Below are positions 11,836-23,670 of a DNA stretch of 64,000 bases, in pieces. Source of the stretch: Psoroptes ovis (Eukaryota > Arthropoda > Arachnida > Sarcoptiformes > Psoroptidae); assembly GCA_002943765.1 (NCBI GenBank), contig PQWQ01000021.1:124001-188000 (forward strand), given 5' to 3'. A program made the translations under genes and the position numbers. Numbering within the stretch: position 1 is the stretch's first letter; each line of letters opens with the position of its first letter. The notes under the pieces were generated by a model. That model made no database searches. It was given only the letters and a program-made list of their open reading frames with translations, and was not told the origin of the DNA.

Positions 11836-11928
11836 ACAGGTTGTCCGAAAAGTTTTTGCGGATTTTTTAGCAAGCATTTCGATTGATTTTCTATTGGCTA
11901 AATTGGCAAAAACTTTTCGGACAGCCGT
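11836..11928. mobile_element. mariner-type MITE, diverged, second of a tandem pair
   Basis: Left end CAGGTTGTCCGAAAAGTTTT and right end AAAACTTTTCGGACAGCC. It starts 7 bp after the previous copy, with the same TATTCACAGG entry sequence. Confidence 0.65.
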
Positions 11929-11947
11929 TTACACCAATTTCAAATAT

Positions 11948-11965
11948 CGGCTTATCAATGAGAAC
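11948..11965 (+). repeat. half-site of the ATAAGCCGCGGCTTAT palindrome family
   Basis: CGGCTTATCAATGAGAAC is one arm of the 36-bp palindrome consensus without its partner. Confidence 0.5.
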
Positions 11966-12199
11966 CATGAGTAATTTGATTGAATTGAAATGAAATTTTT
12001 TTTTCATTTGTTTTGTCTCCATTTTTGATTGATGAATGATTATAATTAGACCAATTATTACTCAAATAAATGAAATGAAATATTTCAGCTTATAATTTGT
12101 AAACAATGGCCACATATATTTTTGTGAATAAACAAACAAACAAATAAATAATTGTTACTTTTAGTAAAAATTCGGTGAAATTCAATTAATTTTTTTTCA

Positions 12200-12276
12200 G
12201 TGGTTGTCCGAAAAGTTCTGACGTATTTTTCAATGAGTTTTCAATGTATTAGTCAGACACAACTTCCCGGACAACC
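12200..12276. mobile_element. mariner-type MITE, diverged
   Basis: Left end GTGGTTGTCCGAAAAGTTCT, right end AACTTCCCGGACAACC. There is no TA duplication at the left side. Confidence 0.6.
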
Positions 12277-12638
12277 CCCCAAATTGATAATTCGCAATTT
12301 TCAATCTAATTTCAAAAATAATGAAAAATTTTCAAAAATTGATACTTTTATTGTCTTATTTATTTGTTCATTTATTAGACATTTGGCAAAAATAACAATT
12401 ACAATCATAATGATAATCATTAATGATAATTGACTTTTGGAGTCATTCAAAAATTAAATGACATTTCATTGATCTATTTATTTTGGGGGTTTATTAGTTG
12501 GACAATGATATCATCAAAAATGGACCAATCACCGAATACCGAACGGCTTCGGCTGATCCAAATTTCGGGGAAAATTTCCCGAAATTTTCGGAGTCAAAAA
12601 ATTATGAAATCATTGGATTTCAAAATTCAATAATTTCG

Positions 12639-12664
12639 TATGGATAAGCCGCGGCTTATCCATA
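12639..12664. repeat. 26-bp perfect palindrome (GGATAAGCCGC family)
   Basis: The arm TATGGATAAGCCG is followed at once by its exact complement, then AGAACA. It is a member of the dispersed palindrome also seen at 58791 and 59976. Confidence 0.85.
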
Positions 12665-13119
12665 AGAACATTGCTTGCTATGCAATAGCAATGCAATCAT
12701 TGATTTGAAATTTGATATTGCTGTAATTATTATTCGTCATTATTTGTATCCAATTTTGGCTGAAACTAATAATCATTTTTTTTTCGCCAATTTCTTTGCT
12801 ATCTTTTGTTTACTTTATATTTTCAAATTATTATGATTATTATCATTCATTTTTTTGATACAATAACTATTACCAATTAGAATTAGATCAATTTCAAACA
12901 CAAAGCAAACAAAAACAAATAAATGAATTTCGTATACAAACAAATAATCATTAATTTTGTAATTTCATAAAAATAATTTGATTTTGAATTAATACTTTGC
13001 AAGTTTTTTTTCAGAAAAAAATTATTGCCGTAATATTACTACAAATATCAATTCGATAATATCAATTCATTTATGATTACAGTTAAATGTTAAAGGTTTG
13101 AAGGTTAAAAATGAAAATT

Positions 13120-13320
13120 TTTTTGTACCGGAAAATTTTTGGGAATTTATGAGAAAATTTCTCTTTTGCCGGGAAATTTCCGAGAATTTTTCCGCAAAAT
13201 ATTTCCCTAGAATTTACGGGAATTTTCTCTATATTTTCGGGAACTTTTCCGAGAATTTTTACAGAATTTTTCCGAGCAAAGTTTACGGGAAATTTTCCGA
13301 GAAAATTTCTCCAAAAAATA
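13120..13320. repeat. cluster of GGGAAATTTTCC-like self-complementary motifs
   Basis: About ten imperfect units such as CGGGAAATTTCCGAG and CCGAGAATTTTTCC lie head-to-tail at irregular 15-25-bp spacing. Both strands stay open here only because the array lacks stops; the encoded Phe/Lys/Pro/Asn strings are not a protein. Confidence 0.65.
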
Positions 13321-14134
13321 TCAAAATTTGCCCGCAGGGTCTTTGATTGATATTTCAATCATTGAAATTGAATTTTTTTTTTCCAATTTTTCAATTTCAA
13401 TAAATTGAAATATCATTGAATAAATGAATAAATATTTCAAATCAAATCAATGATATCAATGATATGAGGAATTGATATTCACAAAAATGATGATGACACG
13501 TGTTTTGATATTTGCGTGCGTGTCTGTCGAGTGTGTTTATGTTTGTCGTTGTTTATATTGTTTGTCACACATTATTATGATTATGTCATATACGTACACA
13601 ATTCACACACACCCGAACACGTGCGAAATATCACGTGTCAAAATTTTTGAAAAAAAAATTGTGAAATTGTCTATGAATAATAATAATGATGATGATTCGT
13701 GATTCGATGGTGTTGTTTAAATTGTGTGAAATTCATTTCGTAAATTTTAATATTTTAAACGATTTTCAATTGAGGAGGGGTCAGGGGTCATCGTCGAAAG
13801 GGTCAAAGCCTCATCATCGCCCCTCTGCCAAGAATAATTGTGTCAATATGAGAAGTGATATGAGAATTTGATTTGAAGCTCAAATCAAATATGAATTAAA
13901 TCAATAAATCGTGAATATTCCTTGAGGAAATAAGCAAATAAATTCGAATTCGAATCGAATTGAATTTATTCGTTTTGTTTGTTTATTTAGCATATTTTCA
14001 CATGTAAAGAATTTTATTAAGGGAAATAAATAAATTCATGATTCGTGAATATTTTCGGTGTCAAATTCATCAATTCGATGTGAATTCACTGAGAAATCAG
14101 AATGAAATTCAGTCTTATACTGAGTCTATTCAAA

Positions 14135-14208
14135 CAGCTGTCCGAAAAGTTATGGCTGATTTCCACGTAGACATAACAGTGATTTGCAGCCATAACTTTT
14201 CGGACATA
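14135..14208. mobile_element. mariner-type MITE with matching private variants in both arms
   Basis: The left arm CTGTCCGAAAAGTTATGGCT pairs exactly with the right arm AGCCATAACTTTTCGGACA. The TATGG variant differs from the family consensus and is present on both sides. Confidence 0.72.
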
Positions 14209-15000
14209 CTATTTCTATGCAAAATTGTAAAATTTGAAGCATCAAATTATTATAATTATTATCATCATTATGATTGCTTTGAAAAAATGTAATTATGAAA
14301 ATATAGAAATTACAAGTTTTATGATTTTTTTTCGAAGAAAAAATTCTAATAAAAATTCAAAATTGCCATTCAAATTAATGGCCATTCATTCATTCACATA
14401 GAGAATCGCTAAAACCATTTGGATTAGATTCAAATGACTTGTTTTATTCGATTTTTCCATTCTAATTTCAATTTGATTTCCCATTCATTTTCTTCACTCT
14501 AAGAAATTGCCAAGAATCACAAGAAACAAGCAATTTTTGCTACAAATTCACTGAAAAAATATGCACATAGAAAACCATTAAAAAATTTGAAAAATTTTTT
14601 CATAAAAAACTGAAAAAAAAATTAAATTCGAATAAATATTGAATTGAAATGTGAGAAATTCAAATCATAAAATACATCATGGAATATACAGTCACAGATT
14701 TGGCTATACATTCGTTGGCCGTGTGTATCTTCCAATTTTCAAATTTTTTAAAATGTGAAATTCCATGTGTTTTTCAAGTCTTTCCCCATCATGTCGATCG
14801 ACATCGACGATCGTTTACACATGTTTTTTTGATCGATCGATCAATGATGTGTTTGGATGCGTATACATTTCGAATGCCAATTGAATAAATGCAATTATGA
14901 CAGACAAAATTATGATTATGATATTTTCAGGGAAATTAAAATATAATCATAACAAACAATATTTTGTTTGTTATTGTTGCAATATTTTCAAAAAAAATAT

Positions 15001-15055
15001 AAATTTTGAAAAATCAAAATTTATAAAAAATCAAAATTTATAAAATTTCTTAAAA
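15001..15055. repeat. AT-rich tandem repeat
   Basis: About three units of AAAATCAAAATTTATAA. Confidence 0.6.
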
Positions 15056-15660
15056 TTTGAAGAAATGACAAGACGAAATTGAATTGTGTGTCGGTTAAGA
15101 TTGAAATGTAAACAAAACAAATTTTTTTTTTTTTTTTTTTTATGAAGAAATTTTTTTGAGAAAATTTTCTTAAAGAAGGAAAAATTTTTTCCATAAATTT
15201 TCCTCTAAAATTTTTTTTTTCATTTTTTAAATGCTTAAAATATAAATATTTTGTCTTTTGAGAATAAAAAATGAAATGATGAAAAATTTGAATTAAAAAA
15301 TAAACAAATGAAAAATTTGAATGAAAAGAGGGGGAAATCGAAAGGCGAGGAAAAATTCATCTTTTTTCATAATGTTTCACTGAAAAATTGATTTCAAAAA
15401 TGTATCGATTGAAAAAAAAAATGAAAATTTTTGGATGCTTCATTTTTTGTTTAATCATTTTTGATTTTGGAACATCAATGTTTTTCGCCATTAAATATGT
15501 ATCAAAAAAACATATTAAATATGACATCATTATTCCATATTTCACTGGATATAGAATTGCACTAAATTGTCATAGCACATTAATTATTAAGTTTTTTTGA
15601 TTTACTGGAAAATAAACGATTGATTTACGAATAATAAACTTTTTTTTTCACCAAACAATT

Positions 15661-15732
15661 GGAACCATTCACATAGTTTTTTAGTGTATCATTTAGTGCA
15701 GCATCAGAGTCACTGTATCTGTGAATGGTCCA
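15661..15732. mobile_element. CCATTCATA-type miniature inverted-repeat element
   Basis: Left end GGAACCATTCACATAG and right end CTGTATCTGTGAATGGTCC are imperfect inverted repeats 72 bp apart. It is one of the few complete members of the dispersed CCATTCATAAAT family. Confidence 0.55.
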
Positions 15733-15922
15733 TACGGAAAATTTTTTCTTTTCACATTTCATTTCATTGACATTTGACATTTGACAATTGTACTATTATT
15801 ATTACATAATAGTAACAATAAATAATAATAAATATGATGATATTTATTATTATTTATTACATCATAATGGATACATTCACTATTTAATGTATAAATATTA
15901 AATAATAGCTGTGTTAAAAATA

Positions 15923-16005
15923 TTAGGTTGTCCTAAAAGTTCTTGCCGTTTTTTAAATTTTTTTTTTTCATTCGAAAAACGGCAAGAACTTATGGGACAA
16001 CCTAA
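15923..16005 (+). mobile_element. mariner-type MITE, sub-family a
   Basis: An 83-bp TA-flanked hairpin with a T-rich centre ending CATTCGAAAAACGG. Arms differ only at CCTAAAA versus CCCATAA. Confidence 0.9.
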
Positions 16006-16669
16006 TAATTTTTTTGTCGCTGTGATTTCATTTTTAATGCATTTCGACATATGTGAATGTAGTGCATCCATACACTGAAAAAAAAGGAATGGATACACTA
16101 TCATTAATCATTTTTCCACCACCACCACCACCCATACACAAATATCGTTATTATTTATGGCTCTGGTAAAAAAAAAAATATTGGTGCTCATTTGAACTGT
16201 CCAAATGCATTGCTTTGTCCCAAATGATTATCATTTGGAAAAATGTGTCAAAAATGAACAAAACGAACAAATGTAATTTATATCAATTGAATCCATATTA
16301 ATAATATCATTCATAGATGTTGTAAAATAATGGATGAAGGTTAAGTGCTTTTTTGTTTTGCGAATACGAAAACTCATCAAAATCATACGGAAAATGACCA
16401 GAACTGACCGCTCAGGGCGACCCAGGGCCGCAAATGACCATTGTATTACGGCATTTGTGAATGAAAACAATAGACTTATGTCTTAATTAATATAAATCTC
16501 TCTGTTTGTGTGTGCTATTTCGTTAATGATTTACGAACGATTCGTTTGTTTGTAGATTTTGATTCATTTATTGATTCGGAATCAATAAATAATAATAATA
16601 ATTGGACTAAATGAACCGATAATTAATTGACACATTATCAAAGCAATCATCATTAATTACCAATTTATG

Positions 16670-16935
16670 TTAACCTTTCGGTATTAACCTTTGTAGAAAA
16701 ATTAACCTTAATCAGTTAAGGTCATTGGTGTGCTGTATTTGACCAAGGTTAACCATAAGATCATTCGATCATTATAAGACCATGAAAGCTAATAACCTTT
16801 GATCATTCAATCATCATAGAATTTTAAAGGTTAACCAAAGATAATTTGATCATCATCAAATCTTGGAGGTTAATCTATATCATTCGATCATCATAAAATT
16901 ATATGAAGGTTAATTGAAAAAACAAAGGTTAATAC
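16670..16935. repeat. cluster of AAGGTTAA / TTAACCTT words
   Basis: About ten copies of AAGGTTAA or its complement within 265 bp, in both orientations, often with GATCATTCGATCATCATAA between them. Confidence 0.5.
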
Positions 16936-17079
16936 CTTTTGAATGCGTAATTAATTTCTCATTAAAATTCATTTCTTAATTAATTACGATTTTCGAAAAT
17001 CATTTTAATTATCATCCAAGTAATCAAACCAAGTCAGTCAAATGAATCACAAAGAATGCTAATCACTCATGGGTAATTA

Positions 17080-17161
17080 TTAGGTTGTCCCATAAGTTCT
17101 TGCTTAATTTCCAAAGATTTTCTACGATATATAACCGGCAAGAACTTATGGGACAACCTAA
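17080..17161 (+). mobile_element. mariner-type MITE, sub-family b
   Basis: An 82-bp copy with TA on the left and TT on the right. Its centre is TTTTCTACGATATATAACCGG. The left arm has lost the GCCG part (CTTGCTTAA). Confidence 0.85.
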
Positions 17162-17962
17162 TTAATTTTATATGAACACATTTCACAATCATTTGCTTGC
17201 TTGCTTGCTTAACCCTTTGTTTTTCCATAAAACAATCAAATTGATCATAATTGTCTAAGGCTATTGTTTTTGTTCCTGTCACAAATCATTTTCAGGAGAA
17301 AATTTCTGGGAATATTCAGGGAAAATTGCTCAAATTTCAGGGAAGTTTCCCTGAAATTCCCGGGAACTTCTCTCCAAGTACGAATTTAATTACAAATATT
17401 TTTATGATCATCATCGTTTGAAAATCATAAAAACAATTTTTATGGTCCAAAGGTGTACATCATTCACATATATAGTGACTAAGAATTTCTATTTTGAAAG
17501 GATTAAAGTTAAAAGAACAAAAATATTTCAAAAACATTTTTTCGAAAACATAAAAAAAATTGGATGCTTCAATTGTCACCAAAATTGCTTACGAAAATTA
17601 ACCCTTTTGATCGACCCTTAAATCTTACCCTCGCTCACCCTCTGCACATCCCCAATCACCCCTGCTCATCTCCGATCATCACTACTCATACTTATTCATC
17701 CCCCTCATTTCAACTCATCCCTGGTCCTCCCGGCCAAATAGCCCGGTACAATAATTTGTCATTCACTAGTCATTTAGGTGTCTAAGTAAGTCGGAACGGG
17801 GGGCTCAAAGGGGCAGGCAGTGAATTTCTCAAATATGAACACATCATTTAATAATCCCAAGTTATGTGTAAAAATAAGAGAGACATACCAAAATGCAATT
17901 ACGAATTATTATTACCATTATATTCATTTGCTATTATTACTCTATTTATGAATTTGTTCGTT

Positions 17963-18071
17963 CAGTGGTTCTCAACCCTTTCTTTTTGTTGTTGCTGCGG
18001 TACAAAAATTGGAAAAATTTTGAAAAATTTCAAAATTTGGCGGTGAGCACAAAAGTGGTTGAGAACCACTG
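17963..18071. mobile_element. hAT-type miniature element, 109 bp
   Basis: Terminal inverted repeats are CAGTGGTTCTCAACCC and GTGGTTGAGAACCACTG, the sequence typical of hAT (Charlie/Tip100-like) ends. There is no transposase. The 8-bp flanks do not match, but TTACTCTATTTATGAAT occurs on both sides. Confidence 0.8.
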
Positions 18072-18160
18072 TCATCCATTACTCTATTTATGAATGTTTA
18101 TGATTATTTAAATGATGAAAAAATAAACTATACGAAATATTATTATTGTTATGATTATTA

Positions 18161-18240
18161 TTGGGTTGTCCCATAAGTTCTTGTCGTTTTTCAGAACGAA
18201 AAAAATATAAAAAACGGCAAGAACTTATGGGACGACCTAA
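18161..18240 (-). mobile_element. mariner-type MITE, sub-family a
   Basis: An 80-bp TA-flanked hairpin, left end TTGGGTTGTCCCATAAGTTC, right end GACGACCTAA, with reversed centre. Confidence 0.87.
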
Positions 18241-18871
18241 TATGATTGTAATCATTTCATTTCAAATTCATTCGAATGAGCAAATATATTCACAATTTCA
18301 TAAGGTCTATACCCCATTATTTCCACTGGAAAAAAAACGAAATAATTTGTTCAAATTTATTATTACGGAGATGATCAAAAGCATAGGCATCAGTGGAAGC
18401 AAATTACGGGAAAGAATATTCCATTTGAATATGAAATAAAAGTTTTTCGGAAATTTTCTCTCCGAGTCATTCATATATAACGTATATTAATATGTGTGTA
18501 ACGAGTATTTTTGAATATGAATTCATATATATGCCATATTTTTCGTTGTGCATCGTTGCCAAGTGAAATTATTGAAGATCGGAGATGTTAAAGGGTAGAT
18601 AAGATCAGTAATTTCACGGTGGAAATTTTCCCGGAAACTTTTTTCTGGGGAAATTTTCCAGGAGTTTTTTTCGGGAAATTTTCTGGTAGTTTTTAGGGGG
18701 GAATTTTCACAAAATTAATCAAATTTTTTTCGTACAAACGCCACCAGGTGGCGCCACCGGTATTTTTCTGGTGTCTAATGAATATTCATTGATTATTATT
18801 GCTGCTGTTATTATCATCACCAAAAACATATCAATGTGAATGAATGAATTATGGCAAAAATTAGTAACTAA

Positions 18872-18917
18872 GTACTTAATAGGTACCTTTTCATATCAAA
18901 AGGTACCTATTAAGTAT
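18872..18917. repeat. 20-bp-arm hairpin containing two GGTACC sites
   Basis: The arm ACTTAATAGGTACCTTTT pairs with its complement across a 6-base loop (CATATC). It does not match the mariner-type or hAT-type families. Confidence 0.8.
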
Positions 18918-19006
18918 TTTGACATAAATGCATTTTGCTTGTAATTATATGCATCTTTGTCAGTATGTTTTGGCACACAATTTATGAACAAATCTTTTCG
19001 AAAATA

Positions 19007-19086
19007 TTAGGTTGTCCCATAAGTTGTTGCCGTTTTTTAAATTTTTTTTGGTTCGAAAAACGGCAAGAACTTATGGGACAACCTAA
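19007..19086 (+). mobile_element. mariner-type MITE, sub-family a
   Basis: An 80-bp TA-flanked copy. The left arm has GTTGTTGCCG while the right arm keeps the consensus CGGCAAGAAC. Confidence 0.9.
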
Positions 19087-19848
19087 TAAGTAATGATACA
19101 TGTTTTTTTTCATATTATTATTGAATTGAAAATTACTAACACATATACACTTGAATACACAAAGAAATGTTTCCAGAAATTTTTTTTTTTTACACAAAAA
19201 TTGATGAGAATATTTACATTCATTTATTCATTTTTGAGATATTCAATATGTGACCACCCACCCTTTAGCGGCCCCCCTATGGCCACCCGCGCACACACAT
19301 TTACATGTATCAATTTATCAATTTTAAGACATACAGTTCACAAAGATTCACATTCATAAATTCTGTTACAAATATTCAAGTTTCAAGAATTAATAAATAT
19401 GCTGTCACCATGAACCTGTGAGAGTGAGAGAGGTTCATTACTTATAGTTAAAATTAGAATCTGACAGAAATTTGATTAAGCAAAAATCGGGAAAGGCACA
19501 TATAAATCGACAAGGGTCGTCCACATATTCTGTGACACCATGATATTGAATTCATTGAACTTTTATTCAATTTTGAATTCATCGATTCAATTCAATTCAT
19601 TCACTCGCGTACATCTTTTGTGAATATTTCTTGTTTGAAAGCATATCATTATTATTCATAAAACTGAATAATAATATTGACATATTAATATTCGGTTACT
19701 TGATATATGAATGGCCCCTTTCACAAAATAATGTTAGTGTCAATATAATTACTATTATTTGAAATCATCATCATCATCATATTCATATTATTATTATTAT
19801 CATTATTTACATAGAATCAAATTGAATTTGTCAATTTTATGAAATCAT

Positions 19849-19910
19849 ATTGAATATATGAATGGTTCCTGATGAATGCAAAAAAAATGGGAGCCATTCA
19901 TATATTCAAT
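19849..19910. repeat. 62-bp inverted repeat of CCATTCATATATT type
   Basis: Arms ATTGAATATATGAATGG and its complement match at 20 of 21 positions including the adjacent GGTTCC/GGAGCC. The CCATTCAT ends face inward here, unlike 46367. Confidence 0.6.
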
Positions 19911-20039
19911 GACAAATATGCAAATTGATATGAAATTAATTTTTTCAATTTCCATAGTTCACGATTTCATAATGTTCGTATGCAAATAATGGAATAACGA
20001 GGAGGACTGGGGGACAGAGGCGGGGGATGGAGGCAAAAT

Positions 20040-20170
20040 TGAGGAGGGGAAAATTCTCTAGTTTCTGGAAACATTTCTGGGAAAGTTTCGGGGAAATTTC
20101 CGAAATTTTAATTTTGAAAATTTTTCAAAATTTTCGGGGAAAAGTTCCCGAAAACAAACAAGAGAGCTTT
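20040..20170. repeat. cluster of GGGAAATTTTCC-like motifs
   Basis: Repeated TTTCTGGAAAC, CGGGGAAATTTCCG and TTTTCGGGGAAAAGTTCCCG units. A second cluster of the same type follows at 20370-20480. Confidence 0.6.
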
Positions 20171-20631
20171 AAGCAAATAAAGTATTTGAGGGAAAATTTC
20201 CCAAAAAATTATTTCAATCAATTAATTTTTAGAAAATATTGAAATTTACGGAAAATTTCCGTCATCATCATCATTCAAATAATAATATTTACATAAATAA
20301 TTTTTATTTTCATTTCTCATTTCATTCATCTCTATCTCGCACTTAGACATTCAATTAGCTATGATTAATTCGAAATACATTTTTTCTGGAAAATTTCCCA
20401 GAAAAAATTTTCAGAAAGTTTCCTGGAAACTTTCTGGCAAAAATTTACAGAAAATTCTCGGGAAATTTCTTGGGAAAACTCCTGAAAAAAAATCCGCAAA
20501 ATTTTCCGCAAAACCTTGAAAAACAAAACCCAACAATATGATTATTTTGGCATCAATTTTTCCAAATACATACGATTATATAAGGTTCTTATTTTATTTC
20601 ATAAATGTTCCATATAACATAATTCAAAATA

Positions 20632-20713
20632 TTAGGTTGTCCGAAAAGTTAATTCCGCTTAATCACAATAGAGTTGCTCATGAAAATCGGTCAAAACTTT
20701 CCGGACAACGTAA
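20632..20713 (+). mobile_element. mariner-type MITE, sub-family c
   Basis: An 82-bp TA-flanked copy with the core AATCACAATAGAGTTGCTCA and right arm AAAACTTTCCGGACAACG. Confidence 0.88.
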
Positions 20714-20909
20714 TACATACATCATATAATACAATGCATTCAAATGTAATTCAATTTTCAAAAATTCACGTTCCCGCTCATACATAAATATGGTAATATC
20801 ATAAAAATCATAAACAAAACACAACGAAAAAATCTTGATATCAAAATCATTTTTTTTTTCAAAATCATTTTTTGCCATTTCAAAATTCACAAAATTCAAT
20901 ACAATAATA

Positions 20910-20990
20910 TTGGCTTGTCCCATAAGTTGTTGCCGTTTTTTTCAATTTTTTTTTATTCAAAAAACGGCAACAACTTATGGGACAACCTAA
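20910..20990 (+). mobile_element. mariner-type MITE, sub-family a, arms share a private variant
   Basis: An 81-bp TA-flanked copy. The left arm has AAGTTGTTGCCG and the right arm CGGCAACAACTT. The C-to-G change from the consensus is present and paired in both arms. Confidence 0.9.
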
Positions 20991-21406
20991 TAATAATCAT
21001 AAGCATAAGTATCATTTATAATAATGATATTATCATCATCATCATCATCGTTTTACATTATAATCTGATTATTTTATGAAAAAAAAAATTTTATTACCAT
21101 TTCGGGAAAATCGGGAAAAACAAAAAAAAAAAAAATGTATAAATCATTATTCACAAACAACGTACAACATAAATATACATTTTGGAGCAAAAATACATTT
21201 TGGAAAAAAATCAATTTTGGAGAATTTTTTTTTCCGAAAAAAATTTCCGAAAAATTTCTCAGAATTTTTCAAAATTCAAACACAAATATGATCAGTTGCC
21301 ATTGTTTCAATCGTAGCATTCGTAGCATCGAATAATACTCTTTATATGCAGACAAAATATTGTCATATTCGATATTCATATTTCGTCATTTTTCACTGCT
21401 CAAATA

Positions 21407-21488
21407 TTAGATTGTCCGAAAAGTTCTGGCCGATTTTCATGTGCAACTCTCGATTGATTAAGACGAATGAACTTTTCGGACAACCTAA
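21407..21488 (-). mobile_element. mariner-type MITE, sub-family c
   Basis: An 82-bp TA-flanked copy with reversed core GTGCAACTCTCGATTGATTA. The left end is TTAGATTGTCCG. Confidence 0.87.
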
Positions 21489-21933
21489 TACAATAAATGC
21501 ACATGGTTACAATAGCAAGAGACACACGAGCGCTTTGTATCAATTTTGGTGTCGTTTTTTCATTGTGTTTGACAAACAAATTTTGACAAAATTATTAAAT
21601 TCATCTCTGGAGATTTATACGTATTTTATGAATGATGCACCAGCAGCCCGACCAGCAGCAGCAGCAGCCAAATCGGAGATTTGAAAAGAAAAATGATGGA
21701 ATAATTTGGAATAATTTCCCCGAGGGGGGGATTATTCCCGGAGGGGATGAATCAAAGGGAGGGGCAGGGAAAATTTCCCCGAAAAATGATTTTCATTTCG
21801 GCTAAATTCATTCATTTTCCCGAAATATTTCAGCTCCCTAAACAATAAGTTCATAATATAATCATCATCATTATTATGATTATTATTATTGTAATTTTAT
21901 TTATGAATGATGCATGAATTGAATCATTTCGAA

Positions 21934-22016
21934 TTAGGTTGTCCCATAAGTTCTTGCCGTTTTTTTAATTTTTTTTTCATTTGTAAAACGGCAAGAACTT
22001 ATGGGACAACCTCTAA
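21934..22016 (+). mobile_element. mariner-type MITE, sub-family a
   Basis: Arms TTAGGTTGTCCCATAAG and CTTATGGGACAACC. The right end has a 2-base insertion (CTCTAATA), and the left flank lacks TA. Confidence 0.85.
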
Positions 22017-22095
22017 TACATTCATTGCATAGTCGATTGTTTCACCGAGAGAAAAAAATGGCAAAATCTCTAAGCCTTATGGAGAATCGATGGCA

Positions 22096-22164
22096 CAGTG
22101 GCGCTCAACCGGCCGTCCGGTACTTGTGAACTAATCAGTGGTTGGTGCCGGTTGACAACCACTG
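22096..22164. mobile_element. hAT-type miniature element, 69 bp
   Basis: Ends CAGTGGCGCTCAACCGG and GCCGGTTGACAACCACTG form near-perfect inverted repeats. A second CAGTGGTTG lies inside. No 8-bp flank duplication is visible. Confidence 0.72.
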
Positions 22165-22539
22165 ATCAGGAATTTTTCTCCTCTATCCCCCACTATGTAT
22201 AGTCATGAGTGGTGGGGATGAGAGGGTGATGGACTCAATCAAAAGTTATGAAAGTTGTAATTATGATGTCTTTGTCTGTAAGTGTGTGTTAAGTAAAACT
22301 TGACCATTTGAAATTGAGAGGAGGAGGAGGGGAAGGAGGAAGAGGAGAAGCAAAGTGGGAGAGGGGGACACAAACCAGAGAGGGTGAGGAATGAAGAGAA
22401 TTATCACTGACCAATTTGAATGGCCGAAACCGGGGGGTCAAAGCGGGCCAAACAACTACAAAAGCTTTTCCCGTGTGGACCAAAAGCTTTTGTTTTTTTT
22501 CGGGCATCTCGGCAACATTATTCATCATATGTCAACATA

Positions 22540-22622
22540 TTAGGGGTTGTCCCATAAGTTTTTGCCGGATTTTCCAATGATTTTCTACGATATAATCGAC
22601 AAGAATTTATGGGACAACCCAA
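22540..22622 (+). mobile_element. mariner-type MITE, sub-family b
   Basis: An 83-bp TA-flanked copy with one extra G in the left end (TTAGGGGTTG). The right arm variant GACAAGAATTTATGGG is shared with the copy at 54108. Confidence 0.87.
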
Positions 22623-23498
22623 TACTACTCATTCATATACTCAGTGACATATTGTTTTTTTTTGTCGGGAAATTTTCCGGGATTTTTTTTTCGGGATTTT
22701 TTCTCTTCGTTGACACACGACAATTATTATTTCAACGAATGAATTCATCAACGAAAATCCGGAATCACAGAGAATTATTAATGTGTTCGATTCAATGAAT
22801 TCAATTTATAAAATTGACAAAAAATTATTGAATCTATGAATGGCCCCCGAAAATTCACTGTTTCTATGAATGGCCCCCAAAAAAATTTACATTTGAAAGC
22901 TTAGAAAAAATGTAATTCTCTCGATTTTTGGAAATGTTTTCGGAGAAATGTTTTCGGAAAATTAATTTTCATAAAGTTTCTTTCATTTACCATGCTTCCG
23001 TTCATGTTTATCTGACTTGTAATGACCCGAAAATGACCATTTTTGACCAGTGAATCATAGTCGGACACGAGTTAACGGGGGGCCGAAAGGGCAGCAAAGG
23101 GCAGAGGTAAGGGCAGAGAATCCATTGGCGCTCGGGTCTTCAGTTCGAACCACCCGACCTCTCCGATCGTTGTCACAGAATTTATGAATGTCAATCAAAT
23201 TTTCAGACGTATTCAGAGGGGGGGAAGAGGAGATAAGGAGGGTAGAAGTCAATATGTTGACAAGTCAATAATTCACTGAATGACATGTCAATTTCGATGA
23301 CAAGTAATCATTAATGCTAAGATTATACATTTGGGACTTGTCAAAAGAGGGCCTAGAAGCCAGAATCAAAGGACAAATTAATCTTTGAACTATGGTCAGC
23401 TGAAGGTTAACAAGTAGTTGGCCATTAGTTAACCTCCAATGAGATATGAATTGAAATAACCTTCAAAAACATCATCGATTGGCCCTTGATCAGCCTAA

Positions 23499-23670
23499 GT
23501 TAGCTCTGAGTTAACCTCACTCAACCCTGAATTAGCCTCGGTTAGCTCTGAGTTAACCTCACTGAAACCCTGAATTATCCTTAGCCTTAGCTCTTAGTTA
23601 ACCTCACTCAACCCTGAGTTAGCCTCGGTTAGCTCTGAGTTAACCTCACTGAAACCCTGAATTAGCCTTC
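23499..23670 (+). repeat. minisatellite, about four 42-45-bp units
   Basis: Units start at 23499, 23541, 23586 and 23628. Each has GTTAGCTCTGAGTTAACC, then TCACT(C/G)AA(A)CCCTGA and (A/G)TTAGCCT. Alternate units resemble each other most (1 with 3, 2 with 4), so a two-unit block was probably duplicated. Confidence 0.8.

Noticed and set aside
13083..13358. Overlapping open frames on both strands
   Set aside because: They translate the GGGAAATTTTCC-like array into Phe/Lys/Asn/Pro strings; no start context, domain or splice signal.
23120..23165. Second tRNA-like TTCGAAC loop
   Set aside because: A hairpin exists, but no cloverleaf can be formed around it.
23499..23670. CRISPR-like direct repeats
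   Set aside because: The units are contiguous with no unique spacers, in a eukaryotic intron; it is a minisatellite.
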